Assembly: GCA_002359095.1 (NCBI GenBank)
Contig: DEQD01000038.1
Location: 1 to 64,000, forward strand
Source: Caryophanales bacterium UBA3375
GTDB taxonomy: Bacteria; Bacillota_I; Bacilli_A; UBA3375
DNA length: 64,000 bases
Reading direction: 5' to 3'
Of this stretch, positions 37,503-44,726 are shown piece by piece. Position 1 is the first letter of the stretch. Each line of letters begins with the position of its first letter. The position numbers and the translations under genes were made by a program. The notes under the pieces are model-generated. The model searched no databases, was not told the origin of the DNA, and saw only the letters and a program-made list of their open reading frames with translations.

Positions 37503-38231
37503 TTAATACTTAATATTTACTAAATATAGACCATTTGGTGGAAATGTCTTTTTAGCATACTTACGATCTTTTTTTTCTAGAATTTCTTTTAATTCTTCTT
37601 TACTTAATTTATCATTTCCAACTTCAATTAAAGTACCAACGATAATTCTAATCATGTTGTATAAAAATCCATTACCTGTAATTGTGATAATAATATCATC
37701 TTTATCTCTAATAATATTAATATCATATATAGTTCTTACTTTATCTTCTACTTCAGTTTTAGCCGCACAAAATGATGAAAAATCATGTGTTCCTATAAGG
37801 ACACTTGATGCTTCAATCATTGTATCAACATTTAATGGATAAGGATAATAAGTCTTATATGCTCCATTAAATGGTGATAACTTTGAACTAATAATATATT
37901 TATATGTTTTTTCTTTTACCAAAAAACGGGGATGAAAATCATCGTTAACATCTATTATATCTTCTACTACAATAGAATTAGGTAAAAGTGAATTTAATCC
38001 TTTTTTAAGTTGATTATTAGTTATATCATTATCTATATTAATCATTACTTTTTGATCTAGGGCATGAACTCCTCTATCTGTTCTACTACTAGCTATTGTT
38101 TTAATTTTAGTATTAAACATTTTTTCTAAGTTCAATTCCAATGTATCTTGAACTGTTTTATGATGGGGTTGAGTTCCATATCCTTGGTACTTTGACCCAT
38201 CATAACTTATTGTTAATAACTTTTTACTCAT
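37503..38231 (-). CDS. truA: tRNA pseudouridine(38-40) synthase TruA
   Basis: 242 aa. Catalytic Asp in SSRTDRGVHAL (about residue 53); the N-terminal ISYDGSKYQGYGTQPH and FLYNMIRIIVGTLIEVG complete the family pattern. Its start overlaps the end of the hemolysin III gene by 8 nt. Confidence 0.97.
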   Translation of the reverse strand: MSKKLLTISYDGSKYQGYGTQPHHKTVQDTLELNLEKMFNTKIKTIASSRTDRGVHALDQKVMINIDNDITNNQLKKGLNSLLPNSIVVEDIIDVNDDFHPRFLVKEKTYKYIISSKLSPFNGAYKTYYPYPLNVDTMIEASSVLIGTHDFSSFCAAKTEVEDKVRTIYDINIIRDKDDIIITITGNGFLYNMIRIIVGTLIEVGNDKLSKEELKEILEKKDRKYAKKTFPPNGLYLVNIKY

Positions 38232-38856
38232 ATAATAAGTATACCCCTATAAATTGTAAGAAACATGCAACTAAAACAAATAAATGCCAAACAAAATGAT
38301 GATATTTGAATTTAGCAAATGCATAAAATAATGCTCCAATTGTATAAGTTATTCCTCCTAATACTAAAAATAATAAACTTATATGATTAATCATAGTATA
38401 TAAATCATTAATTTCAAAAATAGCAGCCCAACCAACAATAATATAAATTAAGGTAAATACTTTTTTAAACTTACCTGCTAAAAATATTTTTAAGATAATA
38501 CCTACTAAACAAACTATTCCTACTATTAATTGAATAATTTTAGCTTTAGTAGTATCAAGATACATATTAAATGGTAAGTAAGTTAAAAAGATAAACACAA
38601 AAATCATCGCATGATCTATTCTTTTAAATAATGGTAAGATGTTTTTGTGTTTATCGTAATTTATACCTAAATAATGATAAATACTACTACTTAAAAACAT
38701 TAAGATTAAACCTATAGTATAGATTATCTCTACTACCTTAAGATTATAATTTATATCACTAGTTGTAATAATTGGTAGTAAACAAATACCAATTATTACA
38801 CCAACAAAATGTGATAATGTATTTAGTATTTCCTCGTTTCTCGAATATAATTTCAT
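38224..38856 (-). CDS. Hemolysin III family (PAQR-type) membrane protein
   Basis: 210 aa with seven membrane segments. Conserved His and Asp/Ser pattern: SSSIYHYLG (about residue 58), IDHAMIFVFIF (about 85) and KYHHFVWHLFVLVACFLQF (about 186). Family members are integral membrane proteins with a metal-binding hydrolase-like site; the hemolysin name is historical. The start at 38856 was chosen because AAAGG is six bases upstream; the ATG at 38862 is too close to it. Confidence 0.85.
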   Translation of the reverse strand: MKLYSRNEEILNTLSHFVGVIIGICLLPIITTSDINYNLKVVEIIYTIGLILMFLSSSIYHYLGINYDKHKNILPLFKRIDHAMIFVFIFLTYLPFNMYLDTTKAKIIQLIVGIVCLVGIILKIFLAGKFKKVFTLIYIIVGWAAIFEINDLYTMINHISLLFLVLGGITYTIGALFYAFAKFKYHHFVWHLFVLVACFLQFIGVYLLYE

Positions 38857-38871
38857 TGACATCCTTTAAAC

Positions 38872-38954
38872 AAAAAAAAGGGGGATCCCTTTAACTCTTT
38901 TTTATTTCCCCGTTAATATCCAGGTACTTCTACTTTTTCATCTATATTATACCA
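38872..38954 (-). promoter_or_regulatory. Promoter and attenuator-like leader of the hemolysin III-truA operon
   Basis: The minus strand has TGGTATAAT at 38954-38946, then a leader of about 80 nt. In it, a terminator hairpin (aaaggg / cccttt, 38892-38877, followed by T8) could be displaced if GGGG at 38911-38908 pairs with the C5 run at 38884-38880. Alternative stems of this kind suggest transcription attenuation. The simpler reading is that the hairpin terminates comG transcripts. Confidence 0.4.
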
Positions 38955-38983
38955 TACTCTATTACTGGATATGTTGTTAATTG

Positions 38984-39622
38984 TTATGTAAAGAACACAT
39001 TAGTTATTTTATCATTATCGATATCAACGATAAAGATCATATCATAGTTCTCATCATTAAACTTAATATCAATTGTATAGACTTCTAAATAACCTAGTCC
39101 TTGAATGGCACTATATCGAGGCCATTCAAGGGGATTTACTATGTCCATATCTATTGGAGCTCCTATCCATTCATTATTAATTTGTAGTGTTGCTAAACTT
39201 GTAATTAGTACTCGTTTAGAGTCTAGATTAACTTTAGATATTTGATTAGGTCCTGTATAAAGTAGTTCATATAATGATTTCATGCTTTTATATTCTGGTA
39301 ATAATGGTACTAAACTTTGGTGTGGTCGTTTTCTTAAACAGTTTTGTTTAATATGAACATTATTACCGGCAATATCAAGAGTTTTGTAGGTTGTAGGTAT
39401 AATACAAAAATCTTGATATTGATTTTTCATATCTTTTTTAACATAATCAATTACTTTTTGTCTAATACTATATAACTGTAGAGCTGTTTCTTGTTGTTTT
39501 ACTAGTTGCATATAATCACATACTTCGATTACTTGATAACCAATAAAAGAAAATAAAAAGATTAAATAAACTACTATTGTTGGCATAAAAAACGCTTTTC
39601 TACATTTTAGCTTTGCCCACAT
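38984..39622 (-). CDS. comGG: ComGG-position competence pilus protein
   Basis: 212 aa, seventh gene of the comG operon. An N-terminal hydrophobic segment (PTIVVYLIFLFSFIGYQVIEV, about residues 14-34) lacks a prepilin peptidase site, as ComGG proteins often do. The rest is soluble and extracytoplasmic, about 90 residues longer than Bacillus ComGG. Start with SD AAAGGAA; it overlaps comGF by 23 nt. Assigned by position. Confidence 0.6.
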   Translation of the reverse strand: MWAKLKCRKAFFMPTIVVYLIFLFSFIGYQVIEVCDYMQLVKQQETALQLYSIRQKVIDYVKKDMKNQYQDFCIIPTTYKTLDIAGNNVHIKQNCLRKRPHQSLVPLLPEYKSMKSLYELLYTGPNQISKVNLDSKRVLITSLATLQINNEWIGAPIDMDIVNPLEWPRYSAIQGLGYLEVYTIDIKFNDENYDMIFIVDIDNDKITNVFFT

Positions 39623-40034
39623 AAATTTCCTTTACTTTATCTTTATATTTTAATTTAACAAAGATGTTATCATCTTTGTTAAAAATATGACAACTATCCA
39701 AATCACTAATAACTGTTTCTCCACCTAAATAGTTTACTCTTCTAACTAATTTATCACTACTACATACATAACTAATAGTTTTATTTTCTTCTAATACTTC
39801 TAGATCCAAAATTCCTAATTTTACATCAGCTTTTTTAGCTGCTAAAAAATCAGATTCTAGTGTATTTACTAAACTAGTAATATTACGATTAAAATAATTA
39901 TTAACGTTATTTTTATACATTACTTGAATCATAAACATTAACATAATTACCACAAATGATAATACAAACATTCCCATTATACATTCAAGTAATGTATATC
40001 CTTTATTATTTAATAATACATATTTTGACTTCAT
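39600..40034 (-). CDS. comGF: ComGF-like pseudopilin
   Basis: 144 aa. Prepilin peptidase site NNKG/YTLLECIMG with Glu at +5, then a hydrophobic helix (about residues 13-35). The start at 40034 fits SD GGGA and removes ten upstream residues. Minor pseudopilin of the DNA-uptake pilus, assigned by position and type IV pilin N-terminus. It overlaps comGE by 29 nt. Confidence 0.75.
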   Translation of the reverse strand: MKSKYVLLNNKGYTLLECIMGMFVLSFVVIMLMFMIQVMYKNNVNNYFNRNITSLVNTLESDFLAAKKADVKLGILDLEVLEENKTISYVCSSDKLVRRVNYLGGETVISDLDSCHIFNKDDNIFVKLKYKDKVKEIYVGKAKM

Positions 40035-40275
40035 CTTTTTTCCCACAATAATTTCCTTCTTCATTAAATAGCTCTACTTCGTTATAAGTAGTATCTTTAT
40101 ATTCATTATCAATTCCATAATACATTGCATTAATTACTAAACTTTTATCTTGAGCTTTTATATTTTGTTTAGAATTAATAATAAATACTTGGTTAAAAAA
40201 TAACATACTACTAGTAATTAACATAATACTAACAATTGCATCATATAATACAAATCCTTTATTATTTGATATCAT
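40006..40275 (-). CDS. comGE: ComGE-like pseudopilin
   Basis: 89 aa. The N-terminus MISNNKGFVLYDAIVSIMLI has a prepilin-like site, KG/FVLYD, with Asp in place of the usual Glu at +5. One membrane helix. The start at 40275 has SD AAGGTGA and overlaps comGD by 14 nt. Minor pseudopilin by position. Confidence 0.7.
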   Translation of the reverse strand: MISNNKGFVLYDAIVSIMLITSSMLFFNQVFIINSKQNIKAQDKSLVINAMYYGIDNEYKDTTYNEVELFNEEGNYCGKKDEVKICIIK

Positions 40276-40684
40276 AATCACCTTTTCCGACACCAATAGT
40301 CATTTGTTTTTCTTTATTATTTAATTTAATCGTTATTGTCCCTGCTCTACTTACATGTCCTTTTTTATTAACACTAATTGTATTATTTTCAAAGTTAGAA
40401 GTTACACTCATATTCTTAGGATAAGAATACGAAGATAATTGTTTATCACCACATGTGGTGATTAACATTGGCTTTTCTAAACTAATACTACATTTCTTAT
40501 TATTAATTTGAGCATAGTTTTTAGTTAGATTATACTTACTACCAATCATTTTAGCTACTTGGTTTAACTGATTACTTGTTTGATAATGATTAATACTTAC
40601 ACTACTAACAAAAATAATAATAGAGACAATCATAATAACTATAATCATCTCTAACATTGTATAAGCTTTATTATTCGTTAACAT
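40262..40684 (-). CDS. comGD: ComGD-like pseudopilin with KA/YTMLE cleavage site
   Basis: 140 aa. NNKAYTMLEMIIVIMIVSIII: Ala replaces the near-invariant Gly at -1 while Glu +5 is kept. Ala is among the few residues peptidases of this class can tolerate. The start at 40684 is chosen by analogy with the 14-nt overlaps of the operon; no strong SD is seen. Two Cys in the C-terminal domain (CSISLEKPMLITTC) may pair. Confidence 0.75.
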   Translation of the reverse strand: MLTNNKAYTMLEMIIVIMIVSIIIFVSSVSINHYQTSNQLNQVAKMIGSKYNLTKNYAQINNKKCSISLEKPMLITTCGDKQLSSYSYPKNMSVTSNFENNTISVNKKGHVSRAGTITIKLNNKEKQMTIGVGKGDYDIK

Positions 40685-40976
40685 TAACTTCACTACCATT
40701 TAAAGAAAGTGTTGTTCCATCATTACATGTAGTTGATGGAATATAACCAGCTGATACTAATTCTTCTAAACTACCAGGTAGTTTTCCTTCTACCATTTCA
40801 TAAGCACTTACTTGTGTTTGTACAGTATCAGCATAGGTTTGACAACCTCGTTCATCAACACTTTCTTTATGTTTTGTAATATTAGGGATTGTTAGTAATA
40901 ATAAAACTGCAATAATAAACATTACCATTAACATTTCTAGCAATGTAAATCCTTTTTCATTTTTTAAAAATTTCAT
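40671..40976 (-). CDS. comGC: ComGC major pseudopilin
   Basis: 101 aa. Canonical prepilin site NEKG/FTLLEMLMVMFIIAVL, then a long helix and two Cys (GCQTYA, TTCNDG) that can form a disulfide as in Bacillus ComGC. Major subunit of the competence pilus on which uptake DNA depends. SD aggag; 8 nt after comGB. Confidence 0.95.
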   Translation of the reverse strand: MKFLKNEKGFTLLEMLMVMFIIAVLLLLTIPNITKHKESVDERGCQTYADTVQTQVSAYEMVEGKLPGSLEELVSAGYIPSTTCNDGTTLSLNGSEVNVNE

Positions 40977-40984
40977 ATTTCTCC

Positions 40985-42016
40985 TTAAAGACTTTCCATC
41001 ATTTCAAACATTGGAACAAAAATAGTAGCATATAATAATACTATTAATAAACCAAAGAAACAATAAAATATTGGTTGGATGATAAAAAGCATCTTTTTAG
41101 TTTTTTCTTCTTGTTTTTGTGTTAGAAACACGACATAATTATCTAAATTATGTAATAATGTAGAAAATGTTTCCCCTTCCTTAATTAACATAATTAATTC
41201 TTTAGAATATAATTTATCATCTAAACATTCATATAATTGTAATCCTTCTTCTAATTTATTTAGAATTTTATTACTTTCTTTTTGTAATAATAAATTATAT
41301 TTTTGTTTAGATAAAATAATAAATATTTCATCTAGTTTTAAACCTACTTTAAGTAAGTTTACTAAGTTAATTGTAAAGATATGATTATAAAGCATCTTAT
41401 ATGATTTTTTAACCAATCTATTAGTAAGACAAAACTTTAACCGTTTTAATTCATCTTGTTTTAAGAATCTGATAAATAATATAACTAAGATAATTAGGAT
41501 TATAAATATAATAAGTGGTAAATTTCTAATTAAAGAAAATAAGAAAGTTATTGTTTTATTATCCTCAATTCCAAAGTTAATATAAATACTTTCGAATTGA
41601 GGAATTAAAAATAAGGAAACAAAACCTAAAGCACCCATTGCTATAATACATAATAGTATTGGATATTTAATCATTCTGATTAATTCTTCTTTATTTTTTA
41701 TTTTTTGTTTAATAATTAGATAACTATTTTCAACACCTAGTTTTAAATTACCACTTGTTTCTGCAATTTCTAATACTAATAATATATCTTTATCAAATTT
41801 ATGTTTTGCTAGTATTTCACTAAATAGATATCCTTCTTCTAAATCGAGGATATAATCTTCTAGATCATAACGATACTTAAGCAAGTTAAGGGTATCAGTT
41901 AGGGAATATCCTCGATTTAGAAATAAAGAAATATTTTCTAAGATTACTAATTGATCTTTTAAACTTCTTCTTTTATTTGATAATACCTTTTTGTTTAAGT
42001 TTTTTAAGTTTATCAT
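40985..42016 (-). CDS. comGB: ComGB, polytopic pilus-assembly platform protein
   Basis: 343 aa with the GspF/PilC domain: two repeats, membrane segments at about residues 117-140, 165-190 and 315-340. The N-terminal DQLVILENISLFLNRGYSLTDTLNLL and EGLQLYECL in the second half are typical. The annotated start overlaps comGA by 44 nt with a weak SD, so the true start may be a few codons later. Confidence 0.9.
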   Translation of the reverse strand: MINLKNLNKKVLSNKRRSLKDQLVILENISLFLNRGYSLTDTLNLLKYRYDLEDYILDLEEGYLFSEILAKHKFDKDILLVLEIAETSGNLKLGVENSYLIIKQKIKNKEELIRMIKYPILLCIIAMGALGFVSLFLIPQFESIYINFGIEDNKTITFLFSLIRNLPLIIFIILIILVILFIRFLKQDELKRLKFCLTNRLVKKSYKMLYNHIFTINLVNLLKVGLKLDEIFIILSKQKYNLLLQKESNKILNKLEEGLQLYECLDDKLYSKELIMLIKEGETFSTLLHNLDNYVVFLTQKQEEKTKKMLFIIQPIFYCFFGLLIVLLYATIFVPMFEMMESL

Positions 42017-42929
42017 AGATATCTACTTTCTCTTTAGTTTTAATTAGTTTTTCTAAATCTTGATTAATAGCATAATCATAATATGATTTAGTATTATCAT
42101 CTTTGTCTACTACTAATCGTTGGTTACTTACTCCAATAAGTACTGATTGGATTTCACTTTGTAAAAAACCAAAATCTAGAAATCTTTCAATTACTCCATA
42201 TTTATCTTTTGTATGCATTGTTGATATAACAGTATGACCTGTAAGAGCTGCCCTAAATACATTTCTAGCTGTCTCTTCATCACGTATTTCTCCAATCATG
42301 ATAATATCTGGATCTTGACGAAGAGCATATTTTAATCCATCACTATATGTAATATTTAATTCTTCGTTAATATTAATTTGAACTAGATTATTATCAATTA
42401 TTTCTACTGGATTTTCTAATGTTAATATCTTTTTATTATCATCGGTTGCTAATTTATTTAAGATACTATACATACTAGTAGTTTTACCACTACCAGTAGG
42501 TCCTGTAAAAATAAATAATCCGTTTTGCTCTGATAGTGTTTGATACATTAACTCTAAATCCTCTGGATATAGAGATATCTCTTCAAAACTATCATATTGT
42601 TCATCAGGTAATATCCTAATTACTAAACTTTCTAATTTAACTGCAGGCATGGTTGAAATTCTTATAAATAATTTTTTATCATCAAAAGATAAACTAAACG
42701 CTCCATCTTGGGGTGTTATAGTATTAGATATATCTAATCTTGTTTTAAATTTTATATATCTTAATACTTTAATATATAACTCTTCACTTATCTCTTTTTG
42801 AAAAGATAATTCTGTTTGAATTCTAAATAGAATTCGAACTTTATCTTCTATTGCTTGAAAGTGAATATCTGAAGCTTGTAATTTACTAGCTTCTATTATT
42901 AAGTTTGTTACAAAGGTTGATGTCTTCAT
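41973..42929 (-). CDS. comGA: ComGA, competence pilus secretion ATPase
   Basis: 318 aa, GspE/PilB family. SDIHFQ opens the N-terminal domain. Walker A is GPTGSGKT (143-150), the Asp box lies near LTLENPVEI, Walker B in MIGEIRDEE (about 211-219) and the His box is GHTVISTMHT (231-240). It powers pseudopilus assembly. SD ACTCCT complement (AGGAGT) five bases upstream. First gene of comGA-GG; its upstream element is shared with the thioester adhesin. Confidence 0.95.
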   Translation of the reverse strand: MKTSTFVTNLIIEASKLQASDIHFQAIEDKVRILFRIQTELSFQKEISEELYIKVLRYIKFKTRLDISNTITPQDGAFSLSFDDKKLFIRISTMPAVKLESLVIRILPDEQYDSFEEISLYPEDLELMYQTLSEQNGLFIFTGPTGSGKTTSMYSILNKLATDDNKKILTLENPVEIIDNNLVQININEELNITYSDGLKYALRQDPDIIMIGEIRDEETARNVFRAALTGHTVISTMHTKDKYGVIERFLDFGFLQSEIQSVLIGVSNQRLVVDKDDNTKSYYDYAINQDLEKLIKTKEKVDIYDKLKKLKQKGIIK

Positions 42930-42935
42930 TTTTTA

Positions 42936-43007
42936 CTCCTTACACTATTGTTAGACCCTTTTTTGGTTAAAAATTACAAAATAATTTTTAACCAAAATTA
43001 ACCGAAA
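42936..43007 (-). promoter_or_regulatory. Shared adhesin/comG upstream element, copy B
   Basis: Blocks 42936-42958 and 42982-43007 are identical to 25916-25938 and 25962-25987, with the same 23-base spacer length; the spacer itself is only partly conserved. The element ends at the comGA SD. It is the only candidate promoter between comGA and the decayed gene upstream. It also lacks a TGnTATAAT core. Confidence 0.75.
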
Positions 43008-43054
43008 ATTAAAAGTGCTTTATAATAGGGACTTTTAATAATATAATGTATTGC

Positions 43055-43758
43055 TTAAACAAGACCATAAAGTGATGGTACTAAATCTCATTTAAGTACA
43101 TATTTACTAGCTTCATACCAGTAAATATCTTGGGTTGTTATTCCTTTTACTACACATCCAGTATTCATATATCTTGTAGCAACTACATTATCTGTGCATT
43201 AATTTGTTCATTAGGAGCAATTATTACTGTCTTCCATTATCTGTCTCCTTAGGTATTAATGAATATGTGCCTCCACCTGGAGCTTTTAAGTAGTTAACTA
43301 CTCCATAAACCGTCTTCAAAAACAAATCTTTACTAAATATTGTAAAAACGTGAACTCCAACAGCCCATTTTCCTTAATTTCTTGTCCTTCTAATTCTGGA
43401 GCAACATTAGTTGCTTCTATCGTCATCTCTTGTAACCATCCAACTAGTGGATTCATACAAACAATGACTACCAAAAAGTACCAAAGTCCTTTATAGACTT
43501 TTGGTACTTCATCTAGTTTCATTAAGACCAAATAATAAGCAAATCCACCCCAATAACTACAGGGAGTAAAATCCACATAAAATCTTGTAAATTGTTTTGA
43601 ACAGTATTAACAAATTCATTGTTTACTAAAAAACTGATCAATCCTTTAGCACAATTACCCATATTAGTTAAGATAATATCACAGTACATGATTATCAAAC
43701 CAAAGAACTCATATATCATCCATTGAAACCATCTAGTAAAATAAGTAATCACACTCAC
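43055..43758 (-). pseudogene. Decayed membrane protein with several frameshifts
   Basis: A GTG start at 43758 with SD AAGGAAG opens MSVITYFTRWFQWMIYEFFGL. Hydrophobic segments lie in two frames (43522-43758 and about 43316-43530). The frame changes near 43530 and 43325 (LFLKTVYGVVNYLKAPGGG), then twice more near 43205-43235, ending in VVKGITTQDIYWYEASKYVLK, a TGA at 43088-43090 and DLVPSLYGLV. Joined, it is a protein of about 230 aa with three to four membrane segments. It recalls membrane proteins of conjugative elements or phages, but I do not recognise the family. Confidence 0.6.
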
Positions 43759-43776
43759 TTTATCACTTCCTTTCAA

Positions 43777-43807
43777 TAAAAAAAGACTAAACTTATTGTT
43801 TAGTCTT
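43777..43807 (-). terminator. Terminator of the small lipoprotein gene
   Basis: A 10-bp stem (aagactaaac / gtttagtctt), loop TTATT, followed on the minus strand by T7. Almost identical to the hairpin at 26102-26129. Confidence 0.8.
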
Positions 43808-43827
43808 ATATATCAATTATTTATTAA

Positions 43828-44181
43828 TTATTTTTGTTTGATTGTTACAGTATCATTTTCAGAAGAAGGTTTAATTAATATTACATTACCTTCTGAAAGT
43901 ATTATATGTTTTGGTAGTTCATACGAAGTTGCGCCTACTAGTTTTTTGTTCACAAGAGTATCATAATCTAAACTTCCAGGAGTTGTTATAACTCCTCCAA
44001 CGATTTCGTCACTACCACTTACTTCGTAAGTATAAGTTCCTTCAGCAATATCTTTCCCCACTGTTAAGATTTGAAGTTCTCCTGTTGGTTCTACTGTAAC
44101 TTCAGTAGCTACACTACTACCACATCCACTAATACTTATTTCTACTAATAACATAGTAATTATACTTATTAACTTCTTTAT
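43828..44181 (-). CDS. Small lipoprotein with apparent ATA start codon
   Basis: About 118 aa. SD AAAGGAAG (44194-44187) is followed at ideal spacing by ATA AAG AAG, so the protein would read (M)KKLISIITMLLVEISISGC, a textbook lipoprotein signal with lipobox SISGC. Upstream TTG at 44205 precedes the predicted transcription start, and the next ATG (44154) lies inside the signal. Either ATA initiates or an ATG has mutated and the gene is dying. The mature domain (GKDIAEGTYTYEVSGSDEIV) is unrecognised. Confidence 0.6.
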   Translation of the reverse strand: MKKLISIITMLLVEISISGCGSSVATEVTVEPTGELQILTVGKDIAEGTYTYEVSGSDEIVGGVITTPGSLDYDTLVNKKLVGATSYELPKHIILSEGNVILIKPSSENDTVTIKQK

Positions 44182-44209
44182 AATATCTTCCTTTCTATTT
44201 ATCAAGGTA

Positions 44210-44252
44210 ATTATACCTATTATTATGTGACAAAAACATAAGTTTTTGTCAC
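44210..44252 (-). promoter_or_regulatory. Lipoprotein promoter with palindromic operator
   Basis: Minus-strand TATAAT at 44215-44210. Directly upstream, gtgacaaaaac and gtttttgtcac (44227-44237, 44242-44252) form a perfect 11-bp inverted repeat with a 4-nt centre. It covers the -35 zone of the lipoprotein gene and lies in the divergent gap to the plus-strand gene at 44324. An operator is the best reading; a terminator makes no sense here. Confidence 0.55.
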
Positions 44253-44301
44253 TAACAATAAATTAATAAGTATTAGTTACTTATTTTGTATATAAATTTA
44301 G

Positions 44302-44307
44302 TATAAT
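44302..44307 (+). promoter_or_regulatory. Promoter -10 of the plus-strand gene at 44324
   Basis: TATAAT, start site near 44314; SD aaggag at 44313-44318. Confidence 0.5.
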
Positions 44308-44323
44308 TTAAATAAGGAGAACT

Positions 44324-44698
44324 ATGAATAAAGGACAAATTAAAAAGATATTAATAATCGGTTTATTAGCTTTATTGTTTTTAAATTTCTTTACAATTAA
44401 AAAATATAGTTTTAATGTTGATAAGTCAGGAGAATTTAATATCAACTCACCATTAACTTTTAAGATTACATCTAAATATTATGGTAAAAAAAAGAGTTTA
44501 GGTAATATTGATGTAAAATTATATAATAAACATAATAATAACTCTAAAATGGAAACAACATTAAAACCATATTTAGAAGGTAGTTATGAATTTATCTATG
44601 TACCTAAAGATCCAGGTCAATACTTTTTATCAATTAACTACACACCCCAAGATGGTAGTGAGATGATAAATATAAATCAAGAATTTACAGTTAAATAA
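44324..44698 (+). CDS. Membrane-anchored Ig-like domain protein, unrecognised
   Basis: 124 aa, the only plus-strand gene between 23.3 and 64 kb. An N-terminal signal anchor (IKKILIIGLLALLFLNFFTI, residues 6-25) is followed by an extracytoplasmic beta-rich domain (FNINSPLTFKITSKYYGKKK; YLEGSYEFIYVPKDPGQYFL). The second part resembles Ig/bacterial Ig-like strands. It has its own promoter and terminator, and faces the lipoprotein gene across the palindrome at 44227. Function unknown. Confidence 0.7.
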   Translation: MNKGQIKKILIIGLLALLFLNFFTIKKYSFNVDKSGEFNINSPLTFKITSKYYGKKKSLGNIDVKLYNKHNNNSKMETTLKPYLEGSYEFIYVPKDPGQYFLSINYTPQDGSEMININQEFTVK

Positions 44699-44726
44699 AA
44701 ATCAGGAACTAATTTCCTGATTTTTT
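44697..44726. terminator. Shared bidirectional terminator
   Basis: A 10-bp stem (aaatcaggaa / ttcctgattt) with loop ctaat and T/A runs on both sides. It serves the converging genes at 44324 (plus) and nadD-nadE (minus). Confidence 0.85.

Noticed and set aside
44227..44252. CRP/FNR or Rex operator
   Set aside because: TGTGA...TCACA half-sites are present, but the centre is far too long for CRP/FNR, and the Rex consensus spacing differs.
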